A DNA stretch of 64,000 nucleotides, taken from contig NZ_JAIZBG010000002.1 in assembly GCF_022267325.1 (NCBI RefSeq), positions 365,501 to 429,500 on the forward strand. Reading direction: 5' to 3'. The notes beneath the pieces were generated by a model, which was not told where the DNA came from, ran no database searches, and saw only the letters and a list, made by a program, of their open reading frames with translations. The stretch's first letter is position 1; every line of letters begins with the position of its first letter. This stretch comes from Leptospira sanjuanensis (GTDB taxonomy: Bacteria; Spirochaetota; Leptospiria; Leptospirales; Leptospiraceae). The position numbers and the translations under genes were made by a program. Below are positions 9,113 through 17,539 of this stretch, in pieces.

Positions 9113-9347
9113 TTTTTAAACTCTTACGCAGTAACTCTACGGATAAATCTGCGATATTGCTTTTAAGCTCTTTGGATTTACTGCTATAAACTTTATTTAA
9201 CTTCTCAGTTACAGATTCTTTACTATGGGATTGAATAAATTCTTCTAATGCCTTTGCAAAAAGCTGACTTCGAGGTATTCCAAGTTTTTTTGCTGTTTTC
9301 TCAGCGGTCTTAAATAACTCATCCGGAATTGAAATTGCAGTTTTCAT
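9099..9347 (-). CDS. mazE: MazE-type ribbon-helix-helix antitoxin (cassette c18)
   Basis: 82 residues. The N-terminal strand KTAISIPDELF plus two helices (AEKTAKKLGIPRSQLFAKAL) form a ribbon-helix-helix DNA-binding domain; the acidic/Lys-rich tail should bind MazF. Antitoxin first, toxin second, overlapping by 14 bases. The 130-bp AT-rich stretch between the start and the recombination boundary (9348-9478) is long enough for its own promoter. Confidence 0.92.
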   Translation of the reverse strand: MKTAISIPDELFKTAEKTAKKLGIPRSQLFAKALEEFIQSHSKESVTEKLNKVYSSKSKELKSNIADLSVELLRKSLKNDSW

Positions 9348-9477
9348 ATTAGTGGTATAACCTTGGTAATACCAATGTCAACTTCAAAATATGTGATTTT
9401 TTATCCTAAATTCTAAAAATAGATTTTTCTTTTAACCTTTACCGCTCTTCAAAATCAAATTAAGCTTAGGGCATTTC

Positions 9478-9663
9478 GTCTAACGAAAGAGTCTCCTCGA
9501 CGTTGCGTCCGCAAGCGCTTATGCGCGACGCGGTTGGCACAAGGTTCGAGTGAGCCTTAGCGAACGGCGCGCGAACCGATGTGACAAAGCAATGTGCCGG
9601 AGGCCGTAGTGAGCGCGAGCGGGGACCGTGAGTCGCGAACGAAGCGAGGAGACGTAGTTAAGC
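9478..9663 (-). repeat. attC of cassette c17
   Basis: 186 bp. Cores GTCTAAC and GTTAAGC; arms GTCTCCTCG/CGAGGAGAC. Almost identical to the attC of c23 outside the terminal cores. Confidence 0.93.
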
Positions 9664-9672
9664 GCTGTGCAT

Positions 9673-10662
9673 TTATATTGCGTAACTTATAATTTTGCCA
9701 GTAAATTTTTCATTATGCTTACTTTCAAAAGAATAACCTTCTTCTGCATAACTATATTTCAAATTCCTTTCAATATTTCTCTTACTGCTCGTTAGATTAT
9801 CTAATAAGCATACTTTTATCGAATAATTACTAACGTTCTTCCAAGATGTTGGTTTAATAGAATGAGCTCTCCTGTGGAACAAAGTTACATTTTCTGAATT
9901 GAAATCCCACTTATTGTCCAGGGTTCGAACAAATCCAGAAAAGTCTTCAGGGGTATAATCTATCTTATCCAAATAAATAGTTAATTTAAATTCTTTTCCG
10001 TTAATTTGCTTAGATAAAACCTTAATGAATTGGAACGCATCTTGAATATCTAAAAAGGCAATTATAGATGCGTCGCCTTTTGCCATTAACGGTAAGTAAG
10101 CCTTATTACAATTTCTCAATGAAGATGGGAAATAATTTGACCACAATTGCCTTATATAACTATTATATAGAATCGAACTACTTTTTTGAAGTGTCTCAGA
10201 ACCTTCTATATCGCATAATAAATAAAAAATAGTTCCTCTTTGTAAGGCCTGCTTTGAGAGGATCAATGCATTTAACTCATAAGACGCTTCGTTAAGAACG
10301 GAAATTCCTCGACCATCGATCAATATTAGTATAGAATCTTCGATATCGGTATATTCGAAATCAGTTCCACATTTTTCGCATTCACTAATATTTGATTTGG
10401 CATTTAGAAAATCTAATGGATCCCCGCAATTTGGACAGTTAGGAGAATAGGAAATAATATTCGCTTCCGTTAACGCTTTAATTACATTGCAAAAATATGT
10501 AAAATTTCCGTTTAGAATATTAAAGATTACATTGGGCAAAACATAAGATTTAGTATAATAGTTAGATAATAGCGAGTGAATCCTTTCTAAAGCGGGAATA
10601 TCAATATCGGAAATCGCTTTATTCCGAAAAAATTCTATCCAATTCTTCATAGAATCTTGCAT
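9673..10662 (-). CDS. Zinc-ribbon protein of unknown function (cassette c17, gene 2)
   Basis: 329 residues. A four-Cys zinc ribbon lies at about residues 75-103 (CPNCGDPL then CEKCGTDF). After it comes a hydrophobic alternating region beginning SILILIDGRGISVLNEASYE, a Rossmann-like or hydrolase-like strand with D-G-R. Helical and beta segments follow, ending in TGKIISYAI. No membrane segment. Family not recognised. It overlaps the upstream gene by 44 bases, so the pair acts as one unit. An inner Met (MKNWIEFF) would shorten the overlap but not remove it. Confidence 0.78.
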   Translation of the reverse strand: MQDSMKNWIEFFRNKAISDIDIPALERIHSLLSNYYTKSYVLPNVIFNILNGNFTYFCNVIKALTEANIISYSPNCPNCGDPLDFLNAKSNISECEKCGTDFEYTDIEDSILILIDGRGISVLNEASYELNALILSKQALQRGTIFYLLCDIEGSETLQKSSSILYNSYIRQLWSNYFPSSLRNCNKAYLPLMAKGDASIIAFLDIQDAFQFIKVLSKQINGKEFKLTIYLDKIDYTPEDFSGFVRTLDNKWDFNSENVTLFHRRAHSIKPTSWKNVSNYSIKVCLLDNLTSSKRNIERNLKYSYAEEGYSFESKHNEKFTGKIISYAI

Positions 10663-11824
10663 TTTCTAATCCTCCTTTTTCTGGAGCAACTCTGAGAGAT
10701 CCTAAAGCCGAATTAACGAAAACTTTAGAAATTTCTACATGACCATTCCTATTAACGATGCAAAAGAAAAACCCTGTAGCCGTTCTCTCTATTTCTTGGT
10801 CATTCGTTAGTACCTTAATAATGTGCCCGCTTCTTTCGGCGTCTAGTTGAGGATTCGCCAGAAAAAAGCCTTCAAATGTGGAATTTTCTTCATAAAACGA
10901 TTTAACTGATTTCCTAATCATTTGTATAGTATAATTTTCAAAAGTATTAGAATTTTTCTCGGTGACTTCTCCACCCTGATACTTTTGCTCATGTTTATAC
11001 GGAATAATGATACTATTACCATCGGACAAAGCTTTAATCTTTGAAACAGATCCACGAGAAATTCGGAGATTATTTTTAATTTCATCGTGAACGGCTTCAG
11101 GAGATTTGACATTGAGCAATTCTAAACTCTGCTGAACAAAATTGTTAAGCCTATTTTCCGGAGAAATTATCGTTTTTTCGTCCAAATCTGGATCGACAAG
11201 CTTAGGTTGATCTGTTGAAAACGATAGGTTCCCAGATACTTTATTCACTTTGACAATATTTATAATACGAGAATGAACAGCATATGATGCGACCAATTCT
11301 TCTAAAGATTCAAAATTTGGATTTGTCCCCTTAATATATTCTTCTATTACTGTAACGGTTTTCGACGGTAAACTAGCAATTTCTATTCTTTCTGGATAAA
11401 GCTTTTCGGCCTTTATTGAGAACCAAAATTCAAATTCTGTATCATTTTGCGCTGCAAATATTAATTTTGGATTCTGCCAGTTACCCATGCCAACAGGATC
11501 ATAATCTAAAGGTGCAAAATTTTTGATAAGCCCACTTAGAAATTTATCTTTGGATTCAGATAGCTTGAGTAACGTTGTTGTCTTGTTTCTATCTCCCTCA
11601 AAAACCTTATTGTATCTTAAGAAAATGTCCAAATTCGAATCGTTATTTTCCACCCACCTTATTATATTTTGCTCATATATGCTTTTATTATAAGCAATTG
11701 GAATCTGCGAGTCCTTAGCTTTGAGTTCTCGTATATACTGAGAAATTAAAGTGTGACCCCAAAAATTAAAACTTTTAGGTTGGGTAATCGCATTTGTAAT
11801 AAGTTTTTTTAATTTACTGTTCAT
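10619..11824 (-). CDS. Unknown 401-residue protein (cassette c17, gene 1)
   Basis: Soluble protein with no family I recognise. The N-terminal half is helical. The middle (about 130-230) alternates strands, and the C-terminal part (about 290-401) looks like an alpha/beta domain with IEISKVFVNSALGSLRVAP-type strands. It is the first gene of the largest cassette in the window (over 2 kb) and is translationally coupled to the zinc-ribbon protein by a 44-base overlap. A two-gene cassette with a large first protein and a zinc-ribbon second protein fits a two-component defence or stress system, but nothing proves it. Confidence 0.78.
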   Translation of the reverse strand: MNSKLKKLITNAITQPKSFNFWGHTLISQYIRELKAKDSQIPIAYNKSIYEQNIIRWVENNDSNLDIFLRYNKVFEGDRNKTTTLLKLSESKDKFLSGLIKNFAPLDYDPVGMGNWQNPKLIFAAQNDTEFEFWFSIKAEKLYPERIEIASLPSKTVTVIEEYIKGTNPNFESLEELVASYAVHSRIINIVKVNKVSGNLSFSTDQPKLVDPDLDEKTIISPENRLNNFVQQSLELLNVKSPEAVHDEIKNNLRISRGSVSKIKALSDGNSIIIPYKHEQKYQGGEVTEKNSNTFENYTIQMIRKSVKSFYEENSTFEGFFLANPQLDAERSGHIIKVLTNDQEIERTATGFFFCIVNRNGHVEISKVFVNSALGSLRVAPEKGGLENARFYEELDRIFSE

Positions 11825-11855
11825 TCTTTACTCTTTCAAAAAATTATTGCATGGC

Positions 11856-12035
11856 GCTTAACGAAAGAGTCTCCTCGACGTTGCGGCCGCAAGCGCATTG
11901 GCGCGACGCGGTTGGCACAAGGTTCGAGGCGCCTTAGCGCCGTCCCGCGAACCGAAGTGACAAAGCAATGTGGCTTTAGCCCGAAGTGAGGGTCGCATTA
12001 GCGATCCCGAACGAAGCGAGGAGACGAAGTTAGGC
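11856..12035 (-). repeat. attC of cassette c16
   Basis: 180 bp. Cores GCTTAAC and GTTAGGC; arms GTCTCCTCG/CGAGGAGAC. Confidence 0.93.
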
Positions 12036-12081
12036 GACGTTTTTGCCGTTGCACAAACAAATTACGCCAAGGATGGCGTTT

Positions 12082-12411
12082 TTAATTTTTAATCCCTAAA
12101 ATATTCAATGCTTTAGAATTATTTTTAAGAATGAATAACATTCTTTGAGCTGGACCTTGTGGAATATTTTTTCCAGATTCCCAAGCTTCAATTGTTTTAG
12201 TGGATACACCTAAGGCTTGAGCAAAAGTATTTTGAGTCAGATGTAAATTGGTCCTGATATTTCTTATTTCTTTACCTTTAAAAGTTGGTAATTTTTGAAT
12301 CTCAATAATCTGCGCTTTGACACCTGGAACTTTTTTGCCTGTCGTGTATTCAATGGCTTCATTAAGTCCTTTGGAAAGACTATTGAATAGTTTGCTACTT
12401 TCTTTTTTCAT
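12082..12411 (-). CDS. HigA-type XRE antitoxin (cassette c16)
   Basis: 109 residues. A helix-turn-helix of the XRE/Cro type occupies about 55-105 (IRTNLHLTQNTFAQALGVS, TIEAWESGKNIPQGPAQRM). The N-terminal 50 residues are the toxin-binding arm, as in NadS/HigA2-like antitoxins. It is encoded after the toxin and overlaps it by 17 bases, the reverse (toxin-first) order characteristic of HigBA-like modules. It should repress its own operon. Confidence 0.9.
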   Translation of the reverse strand: MKKESSKLFNSLSKGLNEAIEYTTGKKVPGVKAQIIEIQKLPTFKGKEIRNIRTNLHLTQNTFAQALGVSTKTIEAWESGKNIPQGPAQRMLFILKNNSKALNILGIKN

Positions 12412-12760
12412 GTCGTTCTCTCTTGGATTGAATTAGTTCTTTTAGTGAAGTTACTAAATCCGCTAAGATCGTAAGTTCTTTCTTTGAAAGGTTCTCTTTG
12501 TCGTTCTTTTCCAGAAGTGTTATTAAGAATGATACAGAAAATTCTTCAATATCCAAATAAAAGATTCGTATTCCCCCACTTTTACCTATTCCTTTCTTTT
12601 TCCATCGTATTTTTCTGATTCCGTTAGAGCCTTTAATTACCGGGCCATATTTCGGATTTTCTAATAGAAACTCTTGGAGTTCTTTTAACTCTTCATCTTT
12701 AAGTCCTGCTTTCTTCCAAAATTGATCAAAATCTGGAAGGTGGATAAATATTCTCTTCAA
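12395..12760 (-). CDS. HigB2/RelE-like toxin (cassette c16)
   Basis: 121 residues, RelE superfamily. Family pattern: PDFDQFWKKAGL at the N-terminus, a helical ELQEFLLENPKYGPVIKG, then IRKIRWKKKGIGKSGGIRIFYLD with the basic cluster that contacts ribosome and mRNA. A Lys/Glu-rich helical tail closes it. First gene of a toxin-antitoxin pair with the HigA-type gene. An AT-rich leader of about 120 bp, including a palindrome at 12,829-12,846, separates it from the cassette boundary. Confidence 0.88.
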   Translation of the reverse strand: MKRIFIHLPDFDQFWKKAGLKDEELKELQEFLLENPKYGPVIKGSNGIRKIRWKKKGIGKSGGIRIFYLDIEEFSVSFLITLLEKNDKENLSKKELTILADLVTSLKELIQSKRERHEKRK

Positions 12761-12828
12761 TAAATCAATTGTCCCTATTTAATAGGGTATTGTCAATCGC
12801 TAAACCTTTAGAAAATCGTTATTTTAAT

Positions 12829-12846
12829 CGCCGCATGGACGCGGCG
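12829..12846. repeat. ATGGA-centred palindrome
   Basis: CGCCGC-ATGGAC-GCGGCG, 6-bp perfect arms. One of five similar small palindromes in the array (the others flank the two VapBC cassettes). Lies between the cassette boundary and the higB-like gene, so it could be a regulatory or REP-like element. Confidence 0.6.
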
Positions 12847-12879
12847 AAATAAATCTGAGAAGCCTTGGCAAAAATGTTC

Positions 12880-13062
12880 GCCTAACGACGCAGGTTTCTC
12901 GACGTTTGTGTTCCCGGAGCGCCTGTGCGCGAAGGGATTTAAACTCAGCTTGAGTGAGCCTTAGCGAACGGCTTGCAAGCTGAGTTTAAAAGCAAATGTG
13001 CCGGAGGCCGTAGTGAGGATCGCATTAGCGATTCCGAACGAAGCGAGAAACCACAGTTAGGC
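12880..13062 (-). repeat. attC of cassette c15
   Basis: 183 bp. Cores GCCTAAC and GTTAGGC; arms GGTTTCTCG/CGAGAAACC; central arm AACTCAGCTTG/CAAGCTGAGTT, a compensated variant. Confidence 0.93.
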
Positions 13063-13075
13063 GAAGTGCCATCAG

Positions 13076-13552
13076 TTAGCTAATAGTACCTTTAATTCGA
13101 TTTTTTAACTTTTCAAATAAATCGTTTTCATCTGACCAAACAACATGATTATATTGTCTAGTATCAAAATGCACATTATCTATTTCATCTTTTTTGCAAC
13201 ACCAGATTACGGGTAATCCCAGCGCAAGGGCAAATCCAGCTTCAAAGTAAACGCCTTGCCTTTGACCAGTAACTTCAGAAATTAAAAAATGGCTTTTTTT
13301 GATTTCACTTAGTATTTCTCCCGAAATCTCATTGTTATGTTCTTTCCCGCTGATTTTAAATGCATCGAAACCATTTGCTTTACAAGCCATTTCAATTGCA
13401 AGGTACGATTTATCCATTTTTGGATCAAACCACATAGCAACAAATGCTTGCTTTGAAAAAGATGGCTTTTCGATTTCTTCAATTTCTATCCATCCTCTTT
13501 CTTCAATTCTAATTCCGCCAGAATGTATAGTAAGATGGCCGGCCCCCGACAA
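13076..13552 (-). CDS. Nucleoside 2-deoxyribosyltransferase/TIR-like protein, short form (cassette c15, gene 2)
   Basis: 158 residues. The block AFVAMWFD, KISGKEHNNEISGEILSEI, FLISEVTGQRQGVYFEAGFA, LPVIWCCKKDEIDNVHFDTR and YNHVVW is the well-conserved core of a family annotated as nucleoside 2-deoxyribosyltransferase-like. It has a Rossmann-type fold and a conserved Glu in GVYFEAGFA. In related proteins this fold cleaves N-glycosidic bonds, including NAD-like substrates. Full-length relatives usually carry 100 or more extra N-terminal residues; here only GGIRIEERGWIEIEE remains, so this may be a truncated or minimal version. Confidence 0.8.
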   Translation of the reverse strand: MSGAGHLTIHSGGIRIEERGWIEIEEIEKPSFSKQAFVAMWFDPKMDKSYLAIEMACKANGFDAFKISGKEHNNEISGEILSEIKKSHFLISEVTGQRQGVYFEAGFALALGLPVIWCCKKDEIDNVHFDTRQYNHVVWSDENDLFEKLKNRIKGTIS

Positions 13553-13597
13553 CCTTACTCCGCTAAAAATGAATTTTTTTTCATATAAAATATTTAA

Positions 13598-14023
13598 TCA
13601 GAAGATAGTCTCATAATTATCTCTAGAGAAACAATCATATCCATTTATTTCAGTGATAAATTTTCCATAATCAGACTGTATCCGTTTAAGGTTTAGTAAT
13701 GTCCTAGTTTGTTTATCGATAATATTTTTGGGAAACTCCAATTGGATTTCTTCTAACGTTTTACAAATAGACTTAGCGTAATTAGTATATTTTAGTTTTT
13801 CGCTTTCTATACATATAATCAGGTTTTGCTTTTTGAGAAAATATTCTCTCAAAATCGATTGAATAATATAATCATTATTTTCAGGAATTTGTTTACTTCC
13901 GAACAAAGCATATTCAGAAACTTTCAAAATTCCAAAATCTTTGTGAATAAAAACATAAATCGGCCCATTCTCATCTGAATACTGCTCTTGTTTTTCCCAA
14001 TTGATATTAAATAGTTTATTCAT
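13598..14023 (-). CDS. Unknown 141-residue protein (cassette c15, gene 1)
   Basis: Soluble, alpha/beta composition, no signal. Begins MNKLFNINWEKQEQYSDENG. An aromatic-rich start and an EYALFGSKQIPENNDY stretch are visible, but no catalytic motif. Family not recognised. Lies 45 bases upstream of the deoxyribosyltransferase-like gene in the same cassette and strand, so the two are probably co-expressed; a regulatory or sensor role is a guess. Confidence 0.65.
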   Translation of the reverse strand: MNKLFNINWEKQEQYSDENGPIYVFIHKDFGILKVSEYALFGSKQIPENNDYIIQSILREYFLKKQNLIICIESEKLKYTNYAKSICKTLEEIQLEFPKNIIDKQTRTLLNLKRIQSDYGKFITEINGYDCFSRDNYETIF

Positions 14024-14046
14024 TTTTTAACCTTACTTGGCATTTC

Positions 14047-14225
14047 GCCTAACGAAAGAGTCTCCTCGACGTTGCGTGTCCAAGCGCTTTAAGCGCGCGG
14101 ACTTGGCACGAGGTTCGAGGCGCCTTAGCGCCGGCTCGCGAACCGAGGTGGCAAAGCAATGTGTCGAAGACCGTAGTGAGGATCGCATTAGCGATTCCGA
14201 ACGGAGCGAGGAGACGAAGTTATAC
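14047..14225 (-). repeat. attC of cassette c14
   Basis: 179 bp. Cores GCCTAAC and GTTATAC; arms GTCTCCTCG/CGAGGAGAC. Its middle differs strongly from the attC of the duplicate cassette c5. Confidence 0.93.
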
Positions 14226-14241
14226 GCAGTTGCGGAATTTC

Positions 14242-14257
14242 GCGACACGGATGTCGC
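14242..14257. repeat. ATGTC palindrome after vapC (c14)
   Basis: GCGACA-CGGA-TGTCGC, 6-bp arms, between the vapC stop and attC. Same element at 23,934-23,949 in the duplicate cassette. May act as a small hairpin at the end of the transcript. Confidence 0.6.
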
Positions 14258-14261
14258 TGAA

Positions 14262-14681
14262 TTAAGTTTCGTTTCTTACTTTAATACTTAAATACTCATC
14301 TGGAGTAATGATGTTAAAGTTCTTAATTTTCTGAAGAGTTAATAAATCTTTGTCTCCAGTGATTAAATAGTCTACTTTTGCTGCAAAAGCAGACTCCAGA
14401 ATGTGATAATCATCTCTATCTCTTAACTCTAAATAATCTTGAATAGGTTTATTTTTAACAAGCGCAGTAATATCTCTGATTTCAGATAAAACAATCTGAA
14501 TAAAATTATCATCAAGTTTGAATTTTGGTTTAGAGAGCGTAGATTCAATCTCAGCTAATATTTCTTTCGAAATATATCCTGTAAAAACCTCATCAATTAA
14601 ATCTTGGAAAACAAGCCTTGGTTTTCCCCTAAATAAAATAGCAGAGATGTAAATATTAGTATCTAATAATACCTTCAACAT
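14262..14681 (-). CDS. vapC: PIN-domain toxin, VapC-like COG1569 type (cassette c14)
   Basis: 139 residues. PIN-fold metal-dependent RNase: first acidic residue in LLDTNIYIS (D7), Glu residues in SKEILAEIES, Asp pair in LRDRDDYHILE, and Asp in LITGDKDLL. This is the PIN subfamily annotated as putative toxin component near PIN (COG1569). Encoded after and overlapping the antitoxin stop by one base. The protein is identical to the copy at 23,954-24,373. Confidence 0.9.
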   Translation of the reverse strand: MLKVLLDTNIYISAILFRGKPRLVFQDLIDEVFTGYISKEILAEIESTLSKPKFKLDDNFIQIVLSEIRDITALVKNKPIQDYLELRDRDDYHILESAFAAKVDYLITGDKDLLTLQKIKNFNIITPDEYLSIKVRNET

Positions 14682-14926
14682 TAAGAAGCATTTCTTTTAT
14701 TTCTAACGGATTTAATTTCATTAAAAACATCCTTTTCAGAAATATTACTTCGATCAGTAACTTTTGAAGTGAAGTCAAAGATGGCTTGCCATCTAGTTTT
14801 TTTCTCAATATACGCTCTAGCGGCTTCACGAATCAATTCTGACCTGGACCTGTGTTCCCTCTTTGCAATTTTATCGATTTCTTTTAAAAGTGCTTTTTCA
14901 AAGGAAATATTAACAGTCTGATTCAT
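14681..14926 (-). CDS. vapB: CopG/ribbon-helix-helix antitoxin (cassette c14)
   Basis: 81 residues. RHH DNA-binding domain at the N-terminus (TVNISFEKALLKEIDKIAKR, then RSRSELIREAARAYIEKK), toxin-binding tail after residue 48. Antitoxin-first order with the PIN toxin. Protein identical to the copy at 24,376-24,621. The two copies differ by a 3-bp indel at the gene junction: here the genes overlap by one base, there they are two bases apart. Confidence 0.9.
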   Translation of the reverse strand: MNQTVNISFEKALLKEIDKIAKREHRSRSELIREAARAYIEKKTRWQAIFDFTSKVTDRSNISEKDVFNEIKSVRNKRNAS

Positions 14927-14992
14927 AATCTAAATAATATACAAAGATTGTATGCTTGTCAACCTAATTTCATCCTTTTCGCCCCTACTTCT

Positions 14993-15010
14993 CGCCACAT
15001 GGATGTGGCG
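14993..15010. repeat. ATGGATG palindrome before vapB (c14)
   Basis: CGCCACAT-GG-ATGTGGCG, perfect 8-bp arms. Lies between the cassette boundary and the antitoxin gene; identical element at 24,688-24,705. Position would suit an operator, though its similarity to the other ATGGA palindromes suggests a repeat family. Confidence 0.65.
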
Positions 15011-15026
15011 TCTCCCCCGCAATTGC

Positions 15027-15205
15027 GTATAACGAAAGAGTCTCCTCGACGTTGCGTCTCCGAAGCGCTTGTGCGCGAAGGAGTTGGCACGAGGTTCGAG
15101 CGACCTTAGTCGCGTCCCGCGAACCGAAGTGACAAAGCAATGTGTCGAAGACCGTAGTGAGGGTCGCATGGCGATCCCGAACGAAGCGAGGAGACGAAGT
15201 TAGAC
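15027..15205 (-). repeat. attC of cassette c13
   Basis: 179 bp. Cores GTATAAC and GTTAGAC; arms GTCTCCTCG/CGAGGAGAC. Confidence 0.93.
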
Positions 15206-15222
15206 GACGTGCATAATCAAAA

Positions 15223-16230
15223 TTAAGGTGAGTTTATTAAATTCGCACAAATACTCGAAAGAATACCGAGTACAAAAGTGAAAATAATTCCAGCAATAGC
15301 TTTCCGAGTTGAATTTTTTCTTTCTTTCTCGTTTGACGAAAATAATTTATCATCCCCTTTATTGATTCTGATATACGATTGCGCTCCCGTATCTTCGATG
15401 GAATTCTCAATAAAAAATCCGATTCTCATCCCAACTCTTAGCGAAATATATAAAAAGCTTATAACTATTGGAATAAAAATAGCTACAAAATCTAAAGAAA
15501 TATTTGGGATATATATTTTATAGCTTTTAAAAAATATCCAAATAGAGAGAGCTGCTGAAGCTCCTAACAAATACTTAAATAAAGGGAGACTCCATTCAGA
15601 GTATTTCCGCATAAAATTTCCAAGGGAAGTCGTCTCAACTTTTTCCAAACCTTCAATCCAATCTTTAATATGAGTGGAAAATGTCTTTGCTAATAAATAA
15701 TCAATGTATTCGATATCGACCCGGGCAGTTTCAAGTCCAAATATTTTATAAATTCCTTTGGGAACTTTCATAGGCATATCATACTTGGCAAGAACCCCAG
15801 ACCTAAGATTAATAGTAATTTTATAATTTTGAGTTTTATCTACTTGTGGCAGTAGCACTGAAAAATTATAGACAATAATGATACGTGTAATTGGATTATT
15901 GTTAGTCTTATTATAGCCACAATATCTCTCGTAACTGCTGAAATACTCATCAATCGAATCTTTGTGAAATAGTGTTATATTGCAGTTACCGGCAATAACA
16001 TTATACTGTTCAAATGTTTGAATTATTTTTTTATTTAATTGATCCAACTCTCCTTCTGTAAGAACAAAGGCATCATCGCTTGATAACGATAACTTTTCAG
16101 TTTTACCTGTAATTTCATTATAAATCGATTGGTATTGTTGAACAGTTAGTTTCGTTGGCTGTGTCGGTGGGCCAAATGATACAAACTTCGTCTCTACTCC
16201 AGAATCTGGACCTATTATTTCCTGAGTCAT
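15223..16230 (-). CDS. Unknown protein with C-terminal membrane helices (cassette c13)
   Basis: 335 residues. The first 200 or so form a soluble domain with mixed strands, including IITRIIIVYNFSVLLPQVDK-like alternation. Then come three or four membrane segments (about 213-235, 243-270, and 310-331 at the end). Family not recognised. The plan of a large cytoplasmic N-terminal domain joined to C-terminal helices recalls sensor-effector membrane proteins, but no active site is visible. Only gene in the cassette. Confidence 0.75.
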   Translation of the reverse strand: MTQEIIGPDSGVETKFVSFGPPTQPTKLTVQQYQSIYNEITGKTEKLSLSSDDAFVLTEGELDQLNKKIIQTFEQYNVIAGNCNITLFHKDSIDEYFSSYERYCGYNKTNNNPITRIIIVYNFSVLLPQVDKTQNYKITINLRSGVLAKYDMPMKVPKGIYKIFGLETARVDIEYIDYLLAKTFSTHIKDWIEGLEKVETTSLGNFMRKYSEWSLPLFKYLLGASAALSIWIFFKSYKIYIPNISLDFVAIFIPIVISFLYISLRVGMRIGFFIENSIEDTGAQSYIRINKGDDKLFSSNEKERKNSTRKAIAGIIFTFVLGILSSICANLINSP

Positions 16231-16262
16231 AACTTTCTCCTTGAAAATTTGATTTGCATGTC

Positions 16263-16444
<182 letters not shown>

Positions 16445-16455
16445 GAAGTGAGTTT

Positions 16456-17313
16456 TTATTTGAAATAAATCTTTACCTGTGTTAATGTTGAGATATCAAA
16501 TGGAAATTTAACATCATGTAATTGCCGAATAGCTTCCAGTATTACATGTATCCTAATTCCCATAATTACGTTTTGTTTTTTATGATATTCTATAGATACA
16601 GCAACTAGCTTTTTGCTATTTTTAGTTTCGGTAATGATATCTGAAATCCAAAATATTCCTCCTCCGCTCATACCGTGTGGGGTGATTCCTATACATGGAA
16701 TATTTTCTTCATTTGCTACATTATCAATGTCATATTTCACTAATAAATGCGCGTGTTTTTCTGCTTTTATAGCTGAGTAGATATGATTGTCCAATTCTGG
16801 ATGATCGAATATAAAATATATTATACTTTTAATTTTTTTCTGGTCATTATCAATAAGCTTATTATTATGCTCACCTGGAAATCCCGCTACGGAATAGAAA
16901 TTCTTTAAATCAAATTTGTGATCTATGTCAATATTCGCTAATGTCAAGAATTCATAATCATTTTTCAGACCATTAAGACAAACTTCATCTAATTCTAATA
17001 TTGCAAAATCATATTTATCTTCTTTTCTTTTCGTTATTTCTTCTACATAGACTCCCGTTATAACGCCTGAAATTTTATAAATATCACCAAGATATGGCGC
17101 ATAATATTCAGTTCCATTATCCATTAAGACATGGGCGGCTGAGATCAAAAAATATTTACTATCTAAGGTGATTAAAACTGCTGAACCCAATTGATAAACC
17201 TTTGATTTATTCATAATGTAAATAGGTATTACCGATTTTTTTATGAGCCCTTGTTTGTCGGATATTATGTCTTTGAAGTGTTCCTTAAGTGTTACAATTT
17301 TTTTTTCATTCAT
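16456..17313 (-). CDS. Trypsin-like serine protease, cytoplasmic (cassette c12)
   Basis: 285 residues without a signal peptide. A chymotrypsin-fold catalytic triad can be placed: H61 in FLISAAHVL, D102 in KYDFAILEL, and S216 in GMSGGGIF. The GSAVLI strand and VAGFPG segment are also typical. The lack of export signal suggests an intracellular regulatory protease, like the stand-alone or fused trypsin-like domains met in defence and stress-signalling loci. Substrate unknown. Only gene of its cassette. Confidence 0.85.
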   Translation of the reverse strand: MNEKKIVTLKEHFKDIISDKQGLIKKSVIPIYIMNKSKVYQLGSAVLITLDSKYFLISAAHVLMDNGTEYYAPYLGDIYKISGVITGVYVEEITKRKEDKYDFAILELDEVCLNGLKNDYEFLTLANIDIDHKFDLKNFYSVAGFPGEHNNKLIDNDQKKIKSIIYFIFDHPELDNHIYSAIKAEKHAHLLVKYDIDNVANEENIPCIGITPHGMSGGGIFWISDIITETKNSKKLVAVSIEYHKKQNVIMGIRIHVILEAIRQLHDVKFPFDISTLTQVKIYFK

Positions 17314-17344
17314 TTGGTATCTCCTGTGAATTTTTACTCATTTC

Positions 17345-17527
17345 GCATAACGACGCAGGTTTCTCGACGTTTGCGTTCCCGGAGCGCTTGTGCGCGAAGG
17401 GATTTTAACTCAGCTTGAGCGAACCTTAGTGAGCGTCTTGCAAGCTGAGTTAAAAAGCAAATGTGGCGAAGCCCGTAGTGAGAGTCGCATGAGCGATCTC
17501 GAACGAAGCGAGAAACCGCAGTTAGGC
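17345..17527 (-). repeat. attC of cassette c11
   Basis: 183 bp. Cores GCATAAC and GTTAGGC; arms GGTTTCTCG/CGAGAAACC; central arm AACTCAGCTTG/CAAGCTGAGTT. Confidence 0.93.
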
Positions 17528-17539
17528 GCAGTTAAGGTA

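Noticed and set aside
14033..15169. Several 60-85-codon frames inside the palindromes (Arg/Ser-rich products on either strand)
   Set aside because: They are translations of the attC palindromes themselves, recur at many sites, and overlap the stems; no ribosome site and no family.
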